The translations under genes were made by a program, and so were the position numbers. Below the pieces are notes generated by a model. The model had not been told where the DNA came from. It saw only the letters and a list, made by a program, of their open reading frames with translations, and ran no database searches. A stretch of 64,000 nucleotides of DNA from Paenibacillus alginolyticus DSM 5050 = NBRC 15375 (GTDB taxonomy: Bacteria; Bacillota; Bacilli; Paenibacillales; NBRC-103111): contig NZ_AUGY01000028.1 in assembly GCF_000422905.1 (NCBI RefSeq), positions 1 to 64,000 on the forward strand, in the 5' to 3' direction. Each line of letters starts with the position of its first letter. Position 1 is the stretch's first letter. Positions 40,869 to 51,349 of this stretch are shown in pieces.

Positions 40869-42728
40869 GTGAGCACCCTGAATATTAGTGGTTTAATTCG
40901 CAGTTTAGTCGGTGATTTAACAGCATCTGAAAGTAAGGTGCTTGAATTAAAAGTAGGACAAATTGTTAAAGGTGTTGTGCTTCAGTTGCTGAGCGACCAG
41001 GAGGCGTTGATTAATATTGGCGGTGTGCAGGTTCGGGCCAAGTTGGAAACACCCCTTAAGCAGGGGGATGTCACGATGCTGCAAGTACAGCCGGAATCTA
41101 ACGGGGGTCAAGTCCTGCTCAAGCCGCTAACGGCGTCAGATGTTCAAATAGCGGATGATTCGCTTAGCGAGCTGTTAAAGGCATTCACGATGAAAGATAC
41201 GGCTGGGAATCGTCAAATGGTGCAGCAGATGCAGCAGGAAGGCGTTCCGGTATCGAAGGAGAATGTGAAGGCTTTTGAGGCAGTAATGCGCAGCGTGCCT
41301 GAGGGTGTCAATAAGGAAGAATGGGCACAGGCAGCTGTACTTGCCTATAAAAAGGGTTTGCCGCTCACAGAGGCGACTGTGGGGGCTTTGAGGCAGGTTA
41401 CCACGGGGCCGCCTGTCGGAAAGGTGCTGGAGCAGCTAGAGCAGCAGGTCGCAGCCCTGCTTGAGCAAGATTCGGCACATCCGGCGGCTGATACTGCGAA
41501 GCAGGTGGTATCGCTGCTCAAGGAGCTGCGGGCTTCCGCCGCAGCTGCATGGCCTTCTGCGCGACCGCCGGAGGCGCCGGCCGCGGCGGTTGTTGTTGCG
41601 CCAGCTGCTCCGCAGGCTGGCGGTAGTGGTAAGGCGGCTCCCGCAGGGTCGCCGCCTGCTGTTGTGCCCGGCAGCGCGCCTGCGCCTGCTGCCGTTACGG
41701 CTCCGCCCGCTGCAGCAGCCGCTGCGGGCGCGGAGCTTCCCGCGGCGGCTGCGCCACGCGCGGAGAGCCCTCCCGCCGCCTCGGCGCAGCCGGCGGCGGG
41801 GCTTCAGGCCGCCGGCGCAGCGGAGGCGGCCACGACTGAGGCTCAGGCGCGCAGCGCTGAGCCTCTAGAAGGCGAACCGCCCGCGGCGGGTTCGCAGATA
41901 CATGAGCCGCCTGCGAAGCAGATGGCGGCTCCAACAGAGGCGCAGCAGCGCAGCGCTGCGCCAAGCGTGCCTGCGGCTGATCCAGAGCCAAACTGGATCA
42001 GTCGCATGCTCAAAGCCGTAGGCGTTGAGCACGAGTCTCATCTAGCGGTAAAGCTAGATGAGCGCGCAGACGCTATGCTACGGGGGCGCAACAACACAGA
42101 CGATCAGCTGCCTAATCTGATCGCCACAGCAACTCAGCAGGACGACTCCGTCAAGCCTGCTGCTGATACACTGAAGAGTCTGCTGCTGCAGCTTGCAGCC
42201 TCTGATGACACGCCAGCGCCGCTCAAAGAGGCGGCGCAGCAAGCTATTGGGCAAATTACAGGACAACAGCTCATGTTGACAGGTGACAAGAGCTCTATGT
42301 TTGCACATATGACACTGTTTGTCCCCTTCATGGATGGCACTGGCCAGCAATCTGCCGCCATTCACATCCAATCCCGCAAAGGAAAGCGCGGGGAAGTAGA
42401 CGCGAGTAATTGTCGTTTGCTGTTCGACCTGCAAATGAAAGTAATGGGCAATACGTTGCTCGATGTACATGTCGTTAACAAAATCGTATCCTTGAATATC
42501 CACAATGATCATCCTGCGTTAGCTCCCTTAATGGAGGAGTCCAAAGAAGAAATAACAGCAGCCATGAATAAAGCGGGTTACCAATTTATCTCATTGAAAT
42601 GTTCGCCATATCCACAGCCACCTGTTGTGGAGAATGAAGCTTCCAAGCAAGGGGCATCGGACGGTAGAGTAGATCTTCGAGCGCTCTATCAGCCAAAAGC
42701 CTATAAAGGGGTGGATTTCCGAGCATGA
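40869..42728 (+). CDS. YlqG-like protein with FliK-like C-terminus
   Basis: This protein of about 619 residues occupies the ylqG position between rnhB and the FlhB-like gene. The N-terminal part (about 1-230) starts LNISGLIRSLVGDLT and has a beta-barrel-like stretch. A low-complexity Ala/Pro/Glu linker (about 230-380) follows, with very high G+C. The C-terminal 110 residues resemble the FliK hook-length control domain (MTLFVPFMDGTGQQSAAIHI, then LLFDLQMKVMGNTLLDVHV). Start is uncertain: GTG 40869 after AGGAAG is used here, and a CTG at 40878 stands six bases after GAGGTGAG. Confidence 0.75.
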   Translation: MSTLNISGLIRSLVGDLTASESKVLELKVGQIVKGVVLQLLSDQEALINIGGVQVRAKLETPLKQGDVTMLQVQPESNGGQVLLKPLTASDVQIADDSLSELLKAFTMKDTAGNRQMVQQMQQEGVPVSKENVKAFEAVMRSVPEGVNKEEWAQAAVLAYKKGLPLTEATVGALRQVTTGPPVGKVLEQLEQQVAALLEQDSAHPAADTAKQVVSLLKELRASAAAAWPSARPPEAPAAAVVVAPAAPQAGGSGKAAPAGSPPAVVPGSAPAPAAVTAPPAAAAAAGAELPAAAAPRAESPPAASAQPAAGLQAAGAAEAATTEAQARSAEPLEGEPPAAGSQIHEPPAKQMAAPTEAQQRSAAPSVPAADPEPNWISRMLKAVGVEHESHLAVKLDERADAMLRGRNNTDDQLPNLIATATQQDDSVKPAADTLKSLLLQLAASDDTPAPLKEAAQQAIGQITGQQLMLTGDKSSMFAHMTLFVPFMDGTGQQSAAIHIQSRKGKRGEVDASNCRLLFDLQMKVMGNTLLDVHVVNKIVSLNIHNDHPALAPLMEESKEEITAAMNKAGYQFISLKCSPYPQPPVVENEASKQGASDGRVDLRALYQPKAYKGVDFRA

Positions 42729-43042
42729 CCACGCAAAGGAATGCATCTGGGGAGTCGCAGCCGACTCCTCTTAAGAAGGCTGTAGCGCTTCGCTACTCAC
42801 CTGAAGCGCAAAAAGCCCCAACCCTCATTGCAAAAGGGAAAGGGTACATGGCAGAAGCCATTCTGCAGAAAGCCAAGGAGAATGGGGTCCCCATTCAGGA
42901 GGATTCCTCTTTGGTTGAAGTGTTGTCTAAGTTGGATTTGGATCAAGAAATTCCCCCAGAACTGTATCAATTGGTCGCAGAGGTATTAAGTTTTATTTAT
43001 CGTTCAGATAACCGAATGAGATCGTCGAGGAATGAAAGATGA
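42725..43042 (+). CDS. FlhB-like cytoplasmic protein (YlqH)
   Basis: This 105-residue soluble protein is related to the C-terminal domain of the flagellar export component FlhB. It has AVALRYSPEAQKAPTLIAKG, LQKAKENGVPIQED and YQLVAEVLSFIYR, without the NPTH autocleavage site or membrane helices. It is coupled to the preceding gene by ATGA and to yraN in the same way. A role in hook-length switching beside the FliK-like neighbour is inference. Confidence 0.9.
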   Translation: MTTQRNASGESQPTPLKKAVALRYSPEAQKAPTLIAKGKGYMAEAILQKAKENGVPIQEDSSLVEVLSKLDLDQEIPPELYQLVAEVLSFIYRSDNRMRSSRNER

Positions 43043-43416
43043 CAGAACTTCGTAAAGATGATCGGAAGCAGTTGGGGAAGCTTGGCGAAGAGTTGGCTGA
43101 AGCATATCTTAGTGAGCAGGATTACCGAATTGTGGAACGGAATTGGCGCTGCCGTTCTGGCGAGCTTGATATTATTGCAGAGAAAGCCAATAAGTTAATT
43201 TTTGTTGAGGTCAGAACAAGGCGTCCTTCAGGTCGATTTGGCTCAGCCAAAGAATCCGTCGACTATCGCAAGCAATTGAAAGTCAAAGAAACGGCACAAT
43301 TTTATTTACATCGTTTTCAAAAATACGAGCAGTCCATTCAATTCGATGTGATCACTGTAGAAGTATCCGTGGATGGAAACGCACCTCATATAGAACACAT
43401 ACAAGGAGCCTTTTGA
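43039..43416 (+). CDS. yraN: YraN (UPF0102) nuclease-fold protein
   Basis: This 125-residue protein belongs to the UPF0102 family with a restriction-endonuclease-like fold. LGKLGEELAEAYLSEQDYRI, the CRSGELDIIAE acidic site and FVEVRTRRPSGRFGSA match. Its function is poorly known. It overlaps the FlhB-like gene by four bases. Confidence 0.95.
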   Translation: MTELRKDDRKQLGKLGEELAEAYLSEQDYRIVERNWRCRSGELDIIAEKANKLIFVEVRTRRPSGRFGSAKESVDYRKQLKVKETAQFYLHRFQKYEQSIQFDVITVEVSVDGNAPHIEHIQGAF

Positions 43417-43460
43417 GAACCGTCTGTCGATAAGACAACGCGTCAAATGGCTCTTTTTTT
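43406..43460. terminator. terminator between converging yraN and comM
   Basis: GAGCCTTTTGA and TCAAATGGCTC pair with one mismatch and are followed by eight T on the plus strand. The stem starts inside the end of yraN. Confidence 0.7.
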
Positions 43461-43477
43461 ATTGGGGTGTGATAGTT

Positions 43478-45049
43478 TCAGATTTCAATCTCCTCAATTC
43501 GCTGCTTCTTATCCAAATTACGATATTGAATCGCCTCTGCCAAATGCTGTGGCTGGATACTGTCACTTTCCTCAAGATCAGCTATGGTTTGAGCTAGCCG
43601 CAGGATGCGATCATGGGCTCTAGCACTAAGTCCCAAAGCTTCGAAAGAGGCACTAAGGAGTTGATCACCTTCTGGAGTTAGATGGCAAACTTGTCTCATT
43701 AGCTTGCCGCTCAATTCATTATTATACTGAATGCCTGTTCCGACATAGCGTTGTTGTTGTCTTTCATGTGCGCGCATAACTTGCAATAACATTTCTTTGG
43801 AAGAAAAGTGATCGGTTCGTTCCTTTAGTTGTGTGTAACTCGGTTTAGGTACTTCAACATGAAGATCGATACGATCAAGCAGGGGACCAGATATCTTAGA
43901 ACGATAATGAACAATTTTAGCTGGACTGCAGATGCAAGCATTTGCTTCTGTTTGGGCTCCATAAAACCCGCAAGGACATGGATTCATGGCTGCAGCCAAT
44001 ATAAAGTGGGAGGGGAATTTGTAAACCGCTCTTGCTCTTGCAATTGTAACATGACGATCCTCAAGCGGTTGTCTAAGTACTTCGAGAGCCATTCTCGTGA
44101 ATTCCGGCAGTTCATCTAGAAAAAGTATGCCGCGATGAGATAAGCTAACTTCCCCAGGTTTGGGTATTGTTCCTCCCCCGACAAGTCCGGCTGGCGATAT
44201 GGTATGGTGAGGAGCTCTAAAAGATCTTGTTCGCATGAGAGAGGAGCGATCAATAAGCTTTCCTGAGGCACTGTATATCTTCGTGACTTCTAAGGCTTCT
44301 TTATCTGTCATAGGAGGCAAAATCGAGGGCATGCGCTTTACAAGCATCGTTTTCCCTGTTCCAGGGGGACCGATTAAAAGAATATTATGCATCCCGGCTG
44401 CTGCGATCATCATGGCGCGCTTCACTTGATGCTGACCGTTGACATCGGCATAATCTTCGACAAAATTATGTTCTTCGGCAGAAAATGTCGAAAGTTCACC
44501 ACCTTTATAATTAATGTCATTAAATATAAAAGCGTGATGGGATTCCTTGTTCCATGATTTAAAGTCAGATAGGTTAGATATCGCGCACACCTCAATACCT
44601 TCTATTAAAGCGGCTTCAGGAGCATTCGCGAAGGGAAGGCATACACGTTTAATCCCTAACTTTTTAGCGGCATGCGCCATAGAAAGAATGCCCGGTATGG
44701 GACGAAGTGAGCCATCCAATGCTAATTCACCTAGAAACAAAGTGTTTTGCAAGCTGTCCATTGGCACCTGAGCAGTTGTAATCAGAATGCCTACCGCAAT
44801 GGCTAAATCAAAAGATGAGCCTTCTTTGCGTAAATCTGCTGGCGCAAGATTGACTGTAATCCGATCCATGGGGAATGTATACCCACAATTTTTGATGGAG
44901 GAACGCACTCTTTCAACAGATTCCCGAATGGCTGAGTCGGGGAGACCGACCAAGTTTATTTGGGGTAAGCCGCTTGAGATGTCGACCTCTACTTCGATCG
45001 TTTGACCCTCTATACCCTGCAAGCAAGCGCTCATGACTTTGCCATACAT
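43478..45049 (-). CDS. comM: ComM/YifB-family Mg-chelatase-like AAA ATPase
   Basis: This 523-residue protein has an N-terminal Lon-like domain (SGLPQINLVGLPDSAIRESV), an AAA domain with GPPGTGKTML and LFLDELPEF, a Cys cluster (CPCGFYG...CICSP) and a C-terminal helical domain. In other bacteria ComM is a hexameric helicase that promotes branch migration during natural transformation. Here it lies near dprA, another transformation gene. AAGGTG precedes the ATG. Confidence 0.93.
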   Translation of the reverse strand: MYGKVMSACLQGIEGQTIEVEVDISSGLPQINLVGLPDSAIRESVERVRSSIKNCGYTFPMDRITVNLAPADLRKEGSSFDLAIAVGILITTAQVPMDSLQNTLFLGELALDGSLRPIPGILSMAHAAKKLGIKRVCLPFANAPEAALIEGIEVCAISNLSDFKSWNKESHHAFIFNDINYKGGELSTFSAEEHNFVEDYADVNGQHQVKRAMMIAAAGMHNILLIGPPGTGKTMLVKRMPSILPPMTDKEALEVTKIYSASGKLIDRSSLMRTRSFRAPHHTISPAGLVGGGTIPKPGEVSLSHRGILFLDELPEFTRMALEVLRQPLEDRHVTIARARAVYKFPSHFILAAAMNPCPCGFYGAQTEANACICSPAKIVHYRSKISGPLLDRIDLHVEVPKPSYTQLKERTDHFSSKEMLLQVMRAHERQQQRYVGTGIQYNNELSGKLMRQVCHLTPEGDQLLSASFEALGLSARAHDRILRLAQTIADLEESDSIQPQHLAEAIQYRNLDKKQRIEEIEI

Positions 45050-45249
45050 AAAAAAACACCTTCCTCTCCATAGTTACGCAACTGATTCGAGCTTTCATAA
45101 AGTGGGATAAAAGGTGCTTCCTTATTGATCCGTTTTATACTTTGACCTAATTGTATACGAAAATGGTAAAATTACGCAATCTGCAAAATGAGCATCGCGA
45201 ACGTTTTAAAAATGCACAGCTTGCACATACTGGAACTAGAGGTGATGAT

Positions 45250-45507
45250 ATGCAGGAGAAACCGTATTTTTGTCCCAATTGTCGTTCTAATCGTATCAAG
45301 TTCAGTGTAATCACTAGCTACTCTCAGTCGTTTTTGAAGGACGCTCTATCCGGAAATATTACAGAATTTAAGGATCCTGACGCGATAGCAGAGCCGGAAC
45401 CAACGATTCAATGCTTGGTGTGCAGTTTCACGGGTAATGAGCTTCGCTTCATTAAACAAGCGGAGCGTGAACCGCGGATGAATTCATCAACAACGCCGCA
45501 CTATTAA
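45250..45507 (+). CDS. small zinc-ribbon protein of unknown function
   Basis: This 85-residue protein has two Cys pairs (CPNCRSN, CLVCSFTG) separated by about 45 residues, which form a likely zinc ribbon. GAGGTGAT precedes the ATG at 45250. The longer upstream frame lacks a ribosome site. It diverges from comM and is closed by a terminator. I recognise no functional family. Confidence 0.82.
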   Translation: MQEKPYFCPNCRSNRIKFSVITSYSQSFLKDALSGNITEFKDPDAIAEPEPTIQCLVCSFTGNELRFIKQAEREPRMNSSTTPHY

Positions 45508-45520
45508 AAAAGTCGAAGCT

Positions 45521-45558
45521 AGACGTATTTTTCAGATATTGAAAATACGTCTTTTTTT
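45521..45558 (+). terminator. terminator before sucC
   Basis: AGACGTATTTT and AAAATACGTCT form an 11-bp perfect stem with a 10-base loop and seven T. Confidence 0.92.
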
Positions 45559-45646
45559 ATGTGGAAAGTGATAGCTAAAGTTTTTCAGCGTGAAAGGAAA
45601 ATTCGAACGCATTAACGAAAAAAATAAGGAAACTGTCGAAAATTAG

Positions 45647-45655
45647 TGATACAAT
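45647..45655 (+). promoter_or_regulatory. extended -10 promoter of sucCD
   Basis: GTGATACAAT, an extended -10 with TACAAT at 45650-45655, lies about 135 bases before sucC. No clear -35 box is visible. The long leader up to 45790 shows no recognised riboswitch. Confidence 0.4.
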
Positions 45656-45790
45656 GGTTAGGGCTTGTGAAGAAGTGTGATACTAATTCCGGCAGCAAGA
45701 TTTATTTCGTGCACTACACAAATAGGAAATTACACTTTTTCCCTGTATAGCACGTTTAGAAAGTCCATACTGATAGGAGGATTTTAGGAA

Positions 45791-46951
45791 ATGAATATCC
45801 ATGAGTATCAAGGCAAAGAAGTCCTGAGACAGTACGGAGTCAACGTTCCTAACGGAAAAGTTGCTTTTACCGTTGACGAAGCTGTTGAAGCAGCAAAAGA
45901 ACTCGGAACATCCGTCGTTGTTGTAAAGGCGCAAATTCATGCCGGAGGTCGCGGGAAAGCAGGCGGCGTTAAGGTAGCCAAAAGCCTCGATGAAGTTCGT
46001 ACATATGCTAGCGAAATTCTGGGTAAAGTTCTTGTCACTCACCAAACAGGTCCTGAAGGCAAAGAAGTTAAACGCCTGTTGATTGAAGAAGGCTGTGACA
46101 TTAAGAAAGAATATTATGTTGGTGTTGTTGTTGACCGTGCGACAGGCAGCGTCGTTTTGATGGCATCTGAAGAGGGCGGTACGGAGATTGAAGAGGTTGC
46201 TGAGCATTCTCCTGAGAAAATCTTCAAAGAAGTTGTGGATCCAGCTATCGGTCTTCAAGCTTTCCAAGCACGCAGACTTGCTTACTCCATCAACATTCCT
46301 AACGAGCTAGTTAACAAAGCGGTTAAATTCATGCTTGCTCTTTATAAAGCATTCGTAGAGAAAGACGCGTCCATTGCCGAAATCAACCCTTTGGTTGTTA
46401 CTGGTTCTGGCGACGTTATGGCTCTTGATGCCAAATTGAACTTCGATTCCAACGCTCTTTTCCGTCACAAAGATATCGTTGAACTTCGTGACCTTGAAGA
46501 AGAAGATGCGAAAGAAATTCAAGCTTCTAAATTCGACCTTAGCTACATCGCTCTTGATGGAAACATCGGTTGTATGGTTAACGGCGCAGGACTTGCTATG
46601 GCCACTATGGACATTATCAAGCACTACGGCGGAGACCCGGCTAACTTCCTAGACGTAGGGGGCGGTGCTACGAAAGAGAAAGTTACTGAAGCTTTCAAAA
46701 TCATCTTGTCCGATGAGCAAGTTAAAGGGATCTTCGTTAACATTTTCGGCGGTATCATGCGTTGTGACGTTATTGCTGATGGTGTTGTAGCTGCTGCTAG
46801 AGAGCTTGGACTTTCCCGTCCGCTTGTTGTTCGTCTTGAAGGAACAAACGTTGAACTTGGTAAAAAGATTCTTAACGAATCCGGTTTGAACATTGTTGCT
46901 GCTGACTCCATGGCAGACGGCGCACAAAAAATCGTTGCTTTAGTTAAATAA
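45791..46951 (+). CDS. sucC: succinyl-CoA synthetase, beta subunit
   Basis: This 386-residue ATP-grasp subunit of the TCA-cycle enzyme interconverts succinyl-CoA and succinate with ADP or GDP phosphorylation. [20 protein letters not shown] is the family start. [16 protein letters not shown] forms the grasp loop and [17 protein letters not shown] the dimer contact. GGAGG precedes the ATG. sucD follows 48 bases later. Confidence 0.98.
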   Translation: MNIHEYQGKEVLRQYGVNVPNGKVAFTVDEAVEAAKELGTSVVVVKAQIHAGGRGKAGGVKVAKSLDEVRTYASEILGKVLVTHQTGPEGKEVKRLLIEEGCDIKKEYYVGVVVDRATGSVVLMASEEGGTEIEEVAEHSPEKIFKEVVDPAIGLQAFQARRLAYSINIPNELVNKAVKFMLALYKAFVEKDASIAEINPLVVTGSGDVMALDAKLNFDSNALFRHKDIVELRDLEEEDAKEIQASKFDLSYIALDGNIGCMVNGAGLAMATMDIIKHYGGDPANFLDVGGGATKEKVTEAFKIILSDEQVKGIFVNIFGGIMRCDVIADGVVAAARELGLSRPLVVRLEGTNVELGKKILNESGLNIVAADSMADGAQKIVALVK

Positions 46952-46999
46952 TTAAACCCGAGCGGTTTCAAATAATATAGGGGATGTGAACAAAAGATC

Positions 47000-47932
47000 A
47001 TGAGTATTTTGGTTAATAAACATACAAAAGTCATTACTCAAGGGATTACCGGCGCTACGGGTTTGTTTCATACCAAAGGCGGTCTGGAATACGGCACACA
47101 AATGGTTGGTGGCGTAACCCCAGGTAAAGGCGGAACAAAAGTAGATATCACATTGGAAAACGGTGAGCTAGTTCAACTTCCAGTTTTCAACACAGTTATC
47201 GAAGCTAAAAATGCAACTGGTGCTACGGCATCTGTTATCTATGTACCACCGGCTTTTGCTGCAGAGTCGATCATTGAAGCTATTGAAGCTGAGCTTGATC
47301 TGGTTATCTGTATTACTGAAGGTATTCCTGTTCTTGATATGGTAAACGTAAAACGTTACCTGGAAGGCAAGAAAACCGTTCTAATCGGACCTAACTGTCC
47401 GGGCGTTATTACACCAGGCGAGTGCAAAATCGGTATTATGCCGGGTTACATTCATACGCCAGGTCACGTAGGTGTAGTTTCCCGTTCCGGAACACTAACT
47501 TACGAAGCAGTTCACCAATTGACAACTCGCGGTATTGGACAATCCTCTGCTGTAGGTATCGGTGGAGACCCTGTTAAAGGCTCCGAGTTTATCGATATCC
47601 TTAAACGCTTTAACGATGATCCAGATACGTATGCTGTCATCATGATTGGTGAAATCGGCGGTACGGCAGAAGAAGAAGCAGCTGAGTGGGTTGCTGCCAA
47701 CATGACGAAGCCAGTTGTAGGCTTTATCGGCGGTAAAACAGCTCCTCCAGGAAAACGTATGGGCCATGCTGGCGCCATTATTTCCGGTGGTAAAGGAACA
47801 GCAGCTGAGAAAGTTGCAACGATGGAAAGATGCGGTATCCGCGTAGCGGCTACACCATCCGAGATGGGCTCTACACTTGTTAGCGTGCTTGAAGAAAAAG
47901 GCATGCTGGATAAAGTCATCACAAAAAAATAG
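47000..47932 (+). CDS. sucD: succinyl-CoA synthetase, alpha subunit
   Basis: This 310-residue subunit binds CoA and carries the phosphohistidine. [20 protein letters not shown] is the Rossmann CoA-binding start, and the catalytic His256 lies in [17 protein letters not shown]. It forms the heterotetramer with SucC. Confidence 0.98.
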   Translation: MSILVNKHTKVITQGITGATGLFHTKGGLEYGTQMVGGVTPGKGGTKVDITLENGELVQLPVFNTVIEAKNATGATASVIYVPPAFAAESIIEAIEAELDLVICITEGIPVLDMVNVKRYLEGKKTVLIGPNCPGVITPGECKIGIMPGYIHTPGHVGVVSRSGTLTYEAVHQLTTRGIGQSSAVGIGGDPVKGSEFIDILKRFNDDPDTYAVIMIGEIGGTAEEEAAEWVAANMTKPVVGFIGGKTAPPGKRMGHAGAIISGGKGTAAEKVATMERCGIRVAATPSEMGSTLVSVLEEKGMLDKVITKK

Positions 47933-47954
47933 TTTTCTTCTAACGAAGGTAAGC

Positions 47955-47996
47955 AACCTTCCATCTCCCTGAATCAGGGATTTGGGAGGTTTTTTG
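47955..47996 (+). terminator. terminator after sucD
   Basis: AACCTTCC/GGGAGGTT enclose CCCTG-AAT-CAGGG, followed by six T. Confidence 0.85.
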
Positions 47997-48045
47997 TTTT
48001 TCTTGGCTTTGCAACCATTTGTTTTTCTTGGCTTTGCAACCATTT
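47996..48045 (+). repeat. exact 25-bp tandem duplication
   Basis: A 25-base unit beginning GTTTTTCTTGGCTTTGCAAC is present twice head to tail (47996-48020 and 48021-48045), between the sucD terminator and dprA. It does not encode a gene. Confidence 0.9.
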
Positions 48046-48073
48046 GTTATTCAAGAAGGGAGTGTATATACTT

Positions 48074-49165
48074 ATGGATAATCGTTTTATTTTGTTTGGG
48101 CTCCACGAGCTCGAGGGCGTTGGTTGGAAAACGATTCTTCAGCTCCTGAGCCGCTTTCCTGATCCTCACGTGCTGTTTGAGCTTTCAGCTGCAGCAATTG
48201 CCTCCAAAGGTATCCGAACTTCCATTGCTGAACAAATAGCTGCGCGGTTTACACCGACTTTTATTGAGCAAAAGCTTGAGTTATATAAGAAGCAAGCCAT
48301 TCAAATTCTAACGCTTTTGGATGAGGACTACCCTTCGATCCTTAAGGAAATTGCGCAGCCCCCTTGGGTGTTATATGTGAAAGGGAACGTATCATTATTA
48401 AATGGGCGTCTCCTTGGCATGGTTGGAACACGTACCCCTACGCTTTATGGAAAGAAAATTGCTGAGGAGTGGGCAGCAGCCCTTTCTAGAGCGGGATTCG
48501 GAATCGTAAGTGGACTGGCAAGGGGGATTGACAGCAAGGCCCATATTGGTGCATTGCAAGGTAAATCCAAAACAGTTGCTGTTCTTGGATGTGCGATTAA
48601 TCAAATTTATCCGCGTGAGAATGCCTTATTATATCGAAATATAGAACAAGAGGGTGTCATTATTTCTGAATATCCCATAGGCACGGGCATGAGGCCTGGT
48701 ATGTTCCCACAGAGAAATCGAATCATAGCAGGATTGTCATTAGGAGTTACGGTTGTGGAAGCAGCAGAAGATAGCGGCTCTCTGATTACAGTTGAATTTG
48801 CCGTGGATGAATCAAGAGATGTATTCGCCGTTCCAGGTCCAATTGACTCTAACCAAAGTAGTGGTGTCCACAAGCTTCTAAAGGATGGCGCAAAGCTGGT
48901 TACCCGTGTAGACGAGATTGTAGAAGATTATAAACATATGTTAAGCGCGGAAGAAAAGGGTGCCATGAAGAAGCCTGTGCCGACATTTTCTCTTACGGAT
49001 GAGGAAGGCGAAATCGTTCGAAAGTTGTCGAATGAGCCTGTCTCGATTGATGCTCTATTAGAGGACAGTCAATTTACGTTTGGACATTTGCATGCAGTTC
49101 TGTTATCTTTGGTAATGAAAAAGGCGATTAAACAGCTTCCGGGTTCTACTTACATACTAGCATAG
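48074..49165 (+). CDS. dprA: DNA-processing protein DprA
   Basis: This 363-residue protein loads RecA on incoming single-stranded DNA in natural transformation. It has a SAM-like N-terminus (LFGLHELEGVGWKTILQLL), a Rossmann domain with GMVGTRTPTLYGKK, GIVSGLARGIDSKAH, VLGCAINQIYPRENALLY and FPQRNRIIAGLS, and a C-terminal winged helix (about 300-363). The ATG at 48074 is chosen after GGGAGTG. topA follows. Confidence 0.95.
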   Translation: MDNRFILFGLHELEGVGWKTILQLLSRFPDPHVLFELSAAAIASKGIRTSIAEQIAARFTPTFIEQKLELYKKQAIQILTLLDEDYPSILKEIAQPPWVLYVKGNVSLLNGRLLGMVGTRTPTLYGKKIAEEWAAALSRAGFGIVSGLARGIDSKAHIGALQGKSKTVAVLGCAINQIYPRENALLYRNIEQEGVIISEYPIGTGMRPGMFPQRNRIIAGLSLGVTVVEAAEDSGSLITVEFAVDESRDVFAVPGPIDSNQSSGVHKLLKDGAKLVTRVDEIVEDYKHMLSAEEKGAMKKPVPTFSLTDEEGEIVRKLSNEPVSIDALLEDSQFTFGHLHAVLLSLVMKKAIKQLPGSTYILA

Positions 49166-49234
49166 GCTAATACGAAGCTTTTCTTCTCGCCAATAGACTT
49201 TACCTTGAAACCAAGAGGGGAGGAAGGACGATCC

Positions 49235-51337
49235 ATGGCGGATTCTTTAGTCATAGTTGAGTCACCAGCAAAAGCCAAAACCATTGGCAAATATTTGGGA
49301 AGTAAATTTATTGTAAAAGCCTCAATGGGTCATATTCGCGACCTTCCGAAAAGCCAAATTGGCGTAGAAGTGGATCGTAACTTTGAGCCTAAATACATAA
49401 CAATCCGTGGTAAAGGTTCTATACTTAAGGAATTAAAAGATGCGAGTAAAAAAGTAAAAAAAATATATCTAGCGGCGGATCCGGATCGTGAAGGTGAAGC
49501 CATTGCCTGGCACTTAGCACATTATTTGGATGTAGGATCCGAAGAACTCTGCCGTGTTGTATTTAATGAGATAACGAAGGATGCGGTAAAGGATGCCTTC
49601 AAAACGCCGCGCCGAATTAATCAAGATCTCGTTAACGCACAGCAAGCTCGACGTATACTGGACCGACTCGTTGGTTATAAAATAAGTCCTTTACTTTGGA
49701 AAAAAGTAAAAAAAGGCTTGTCTGCAGGCCGTGTACAGTCGGTTGCGGTTAAATTGATACAAGACAGAGAGAATGAGATCAAGGCCTTCGAACCTGAAGA
49801 ATATTGGTCAATTACCGTTGTTTTGGATGCTGGTAAAACCGTGTTCGAAGCGAAGTATCACAGCATTAACGGTGAGAAAAAGGAACTGCATTCGCAAGAG
49901 GATGTTGATCTGATTTTAGCTGCGATGGGCAGTGATGCATTTACAGTAAAAGAAGTGAAAGAGAAAGAGCGCCAGCGTAATCCTTCTCCTCCTTTCATTA
50001 CAAGCTCTATGCAGCAGGAAGCAGCGAGGAAACTTAATTTCCGTGCGTCGAAGACCATGTCTGTGGCACAGCAGTTATATGAAGGAATAGACTTAGGAAA
50101 AGAAGGTACGGTTGGTTTGATTACCTACATGCGTACCGATTCCACCCGCATTTCTCCGGTTGCCCAAGAAGAAGCCAAAGATTTTATCTTGAGCAAATAT
50201 GGCCCTGCCTTCTATCCAGAGACTCCTCGCCAGTACACGAAGAAAAATGCTAATGCGCAAGACGCGCATGAAGGTATTCGACCTACATCTGTACTTCGAG
50301 AACCCGATCAAATGAAGGCATTTCTAAGTAAAGATCAGTATCGTCTGTACAAGCTGGTTTGGGATCGCTTCGTTGCAAGTCAAATGGCTTCAGCCGTCTT
50401 AGATACGATGACCATTGATTTAACAGCTGGTGATACCGTATTTAGAGCGAATGGATCCAAGATGAAGTTTGCTGGATTTATGAAAGTTTATGTCGAGAGC
50501 AATGACGATGGTACGACAGAAGAGGACAAATTGCTGCCGCCTCTGACTAAGGGAGATTCTTTGCAGAAGCAAAGCGTGGATCCGAAGCAGCACTTTACTC
50601 AACCGCCTCCAAGGTATACAGAAGCGCGTTTAGTTAGGGCGTTAGAGGAAATGGGCATTGGGCGTCCAAGTACGTATGCACCGACATTGGAGACGATTCA
50701 GAAGCGTGGGTATGTTGCCATCGAAGAGAAGAAATTCGTGCCTACGGAGCTTGGTGAGTTAGTTATTCAATTGATGCAGGAGTTTTTCCCTGAAATTCTT
50801 GATATCGAGTTCACGGCTCATATGGAAGAAGAGCTTGACTTCGTTGAAGAAGGAAAAGAAGACTGGGTTCGAGTTCTGGATACGTTCTACACGTCCTTTG
50901 AGAAGCGGCTTATATTCGCTGAAGAGGAAATGAAGGAAATCGAAATTCAGGACGAAATCTCAGATGAGATTTGCGAGAAATGCGGTAAACATCTTGTTTA
51001 TAAAATGGGGCGTTTCGGTAAGTTTCTAGCATGCTCTGGATTTCCAGACTGCCGCAATACGAAACCGATCATTAAAGATATTGGGGTTACATGTCCAACT
51101 TGTCATACAGGGAAAATTGTCGAACGCAGAAGCAAGAAGGGGCGAGTTTTCTACGGTTGCGATCAATATCCAACCTGTGACTTTGTCTCATGGGATAAAC
51201 CGATCAATAAGCCATGTCCTGTATGCAGCTCGATGATGATCGAGAAAAGAAGCAAGAACGGCGTGAGCATTCAGTGTACGCAATGTGATCATAAAGAAGA
51301 AGTTAGTGACGATAATTCAGATGATATGAAAGATTAG
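49235..51337 (+). CDS. topA: DNA topoisomerase I
   Basis: This 700-residue type IA topoisomerase relaxes negative supercoils. The Toprim domain has [19 protein letters not shown] and [16 protein letters not shown]. The catalytic Tyr298 lies in [11 protein letters not shown]. Three C-terminal Cys4 zinc fingers begin [27 protein letters not shown] and [12 protein letters not shown]. The ATG at 49235 follows GGGGAGGAAGG. Confidence 0.97.
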   Translation: MADSLVIVESPAKAKTIGKYLGSKFIVKASMGHIRDLPKSQIGVEVDRNFEPKYITIRGKGSILKELKDASKKVKKIYLAADPDREGEAIAWHLAHYLDVGSEELCRVVFNEITKDAVKDAFKTPRRINQDLVNAQQARRILDRLVGYKISPLLWKKVKKGLSAGRVQSVAVKLIQDRENEIKAFEPEEYWSITVVLDAGKTVFEAKYHSINGEKKELHSQEDVDLILAAMGSDAFTVKEVKEKERQRNPSPPFITSSMQQEAARKLNFRASKTMSVAQQLYEGIDLGKEGTVGLITYMRTDSTRISPVAQEEAKDFILSKYGPAFYPETPRQYTKKNANAQDAHEGIRPTSVLREPDQMKAFLSKDQYRLYKLVWDRFVASQMASAVLDTMTIDLTAGDTVFRANGSKMKFAGFMKVYVESNDDGTTEEDKLLPPLTKGDSLQKQSVDPKQHFTQPPPRYTEARLVRALEEMGIGRPSTYAPTLETIQKRGYVAIEEKKFVPTELGELVIQLMQEFFPEILDIEFTAHMEEELDFVEEGKEDWVRVLDTFYTSFEKRLIFAEEEMKEIEIQDEISDEICEKCGKHLVYKMGRFGKFLACSGFPDCRNTKPIIKDIGVTCPTCHTGKIVERRSKKGRVFYGCDQYPTCDFVSWDKPINKPCPVCSSMMIEKRSKNGVSIQCTQCDHKEEVSDDNSDDMKD

Positions 51338-51349
51338 AGGTGTCCGATT

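Noticed and set aside
41461-41868. Arg/Leu-rich plus-strand frame of 135 codons
   Set aside because: It is a by-product of the GC-rich Ala/Pro linker read in another frame.
42078-42512. Minus-strand frame of 144 codons in the FliK-like gene
   Set aside because: It is a shadow of the plus-strand gene with no start signal and no family.
47495-48043. Minus-strand frame of 182 codons over the end of sucD
   Set aside because: It is antisense to the conserved sucD 3' end and its own N-terminal part is the 25-bp repeat and terminator region.
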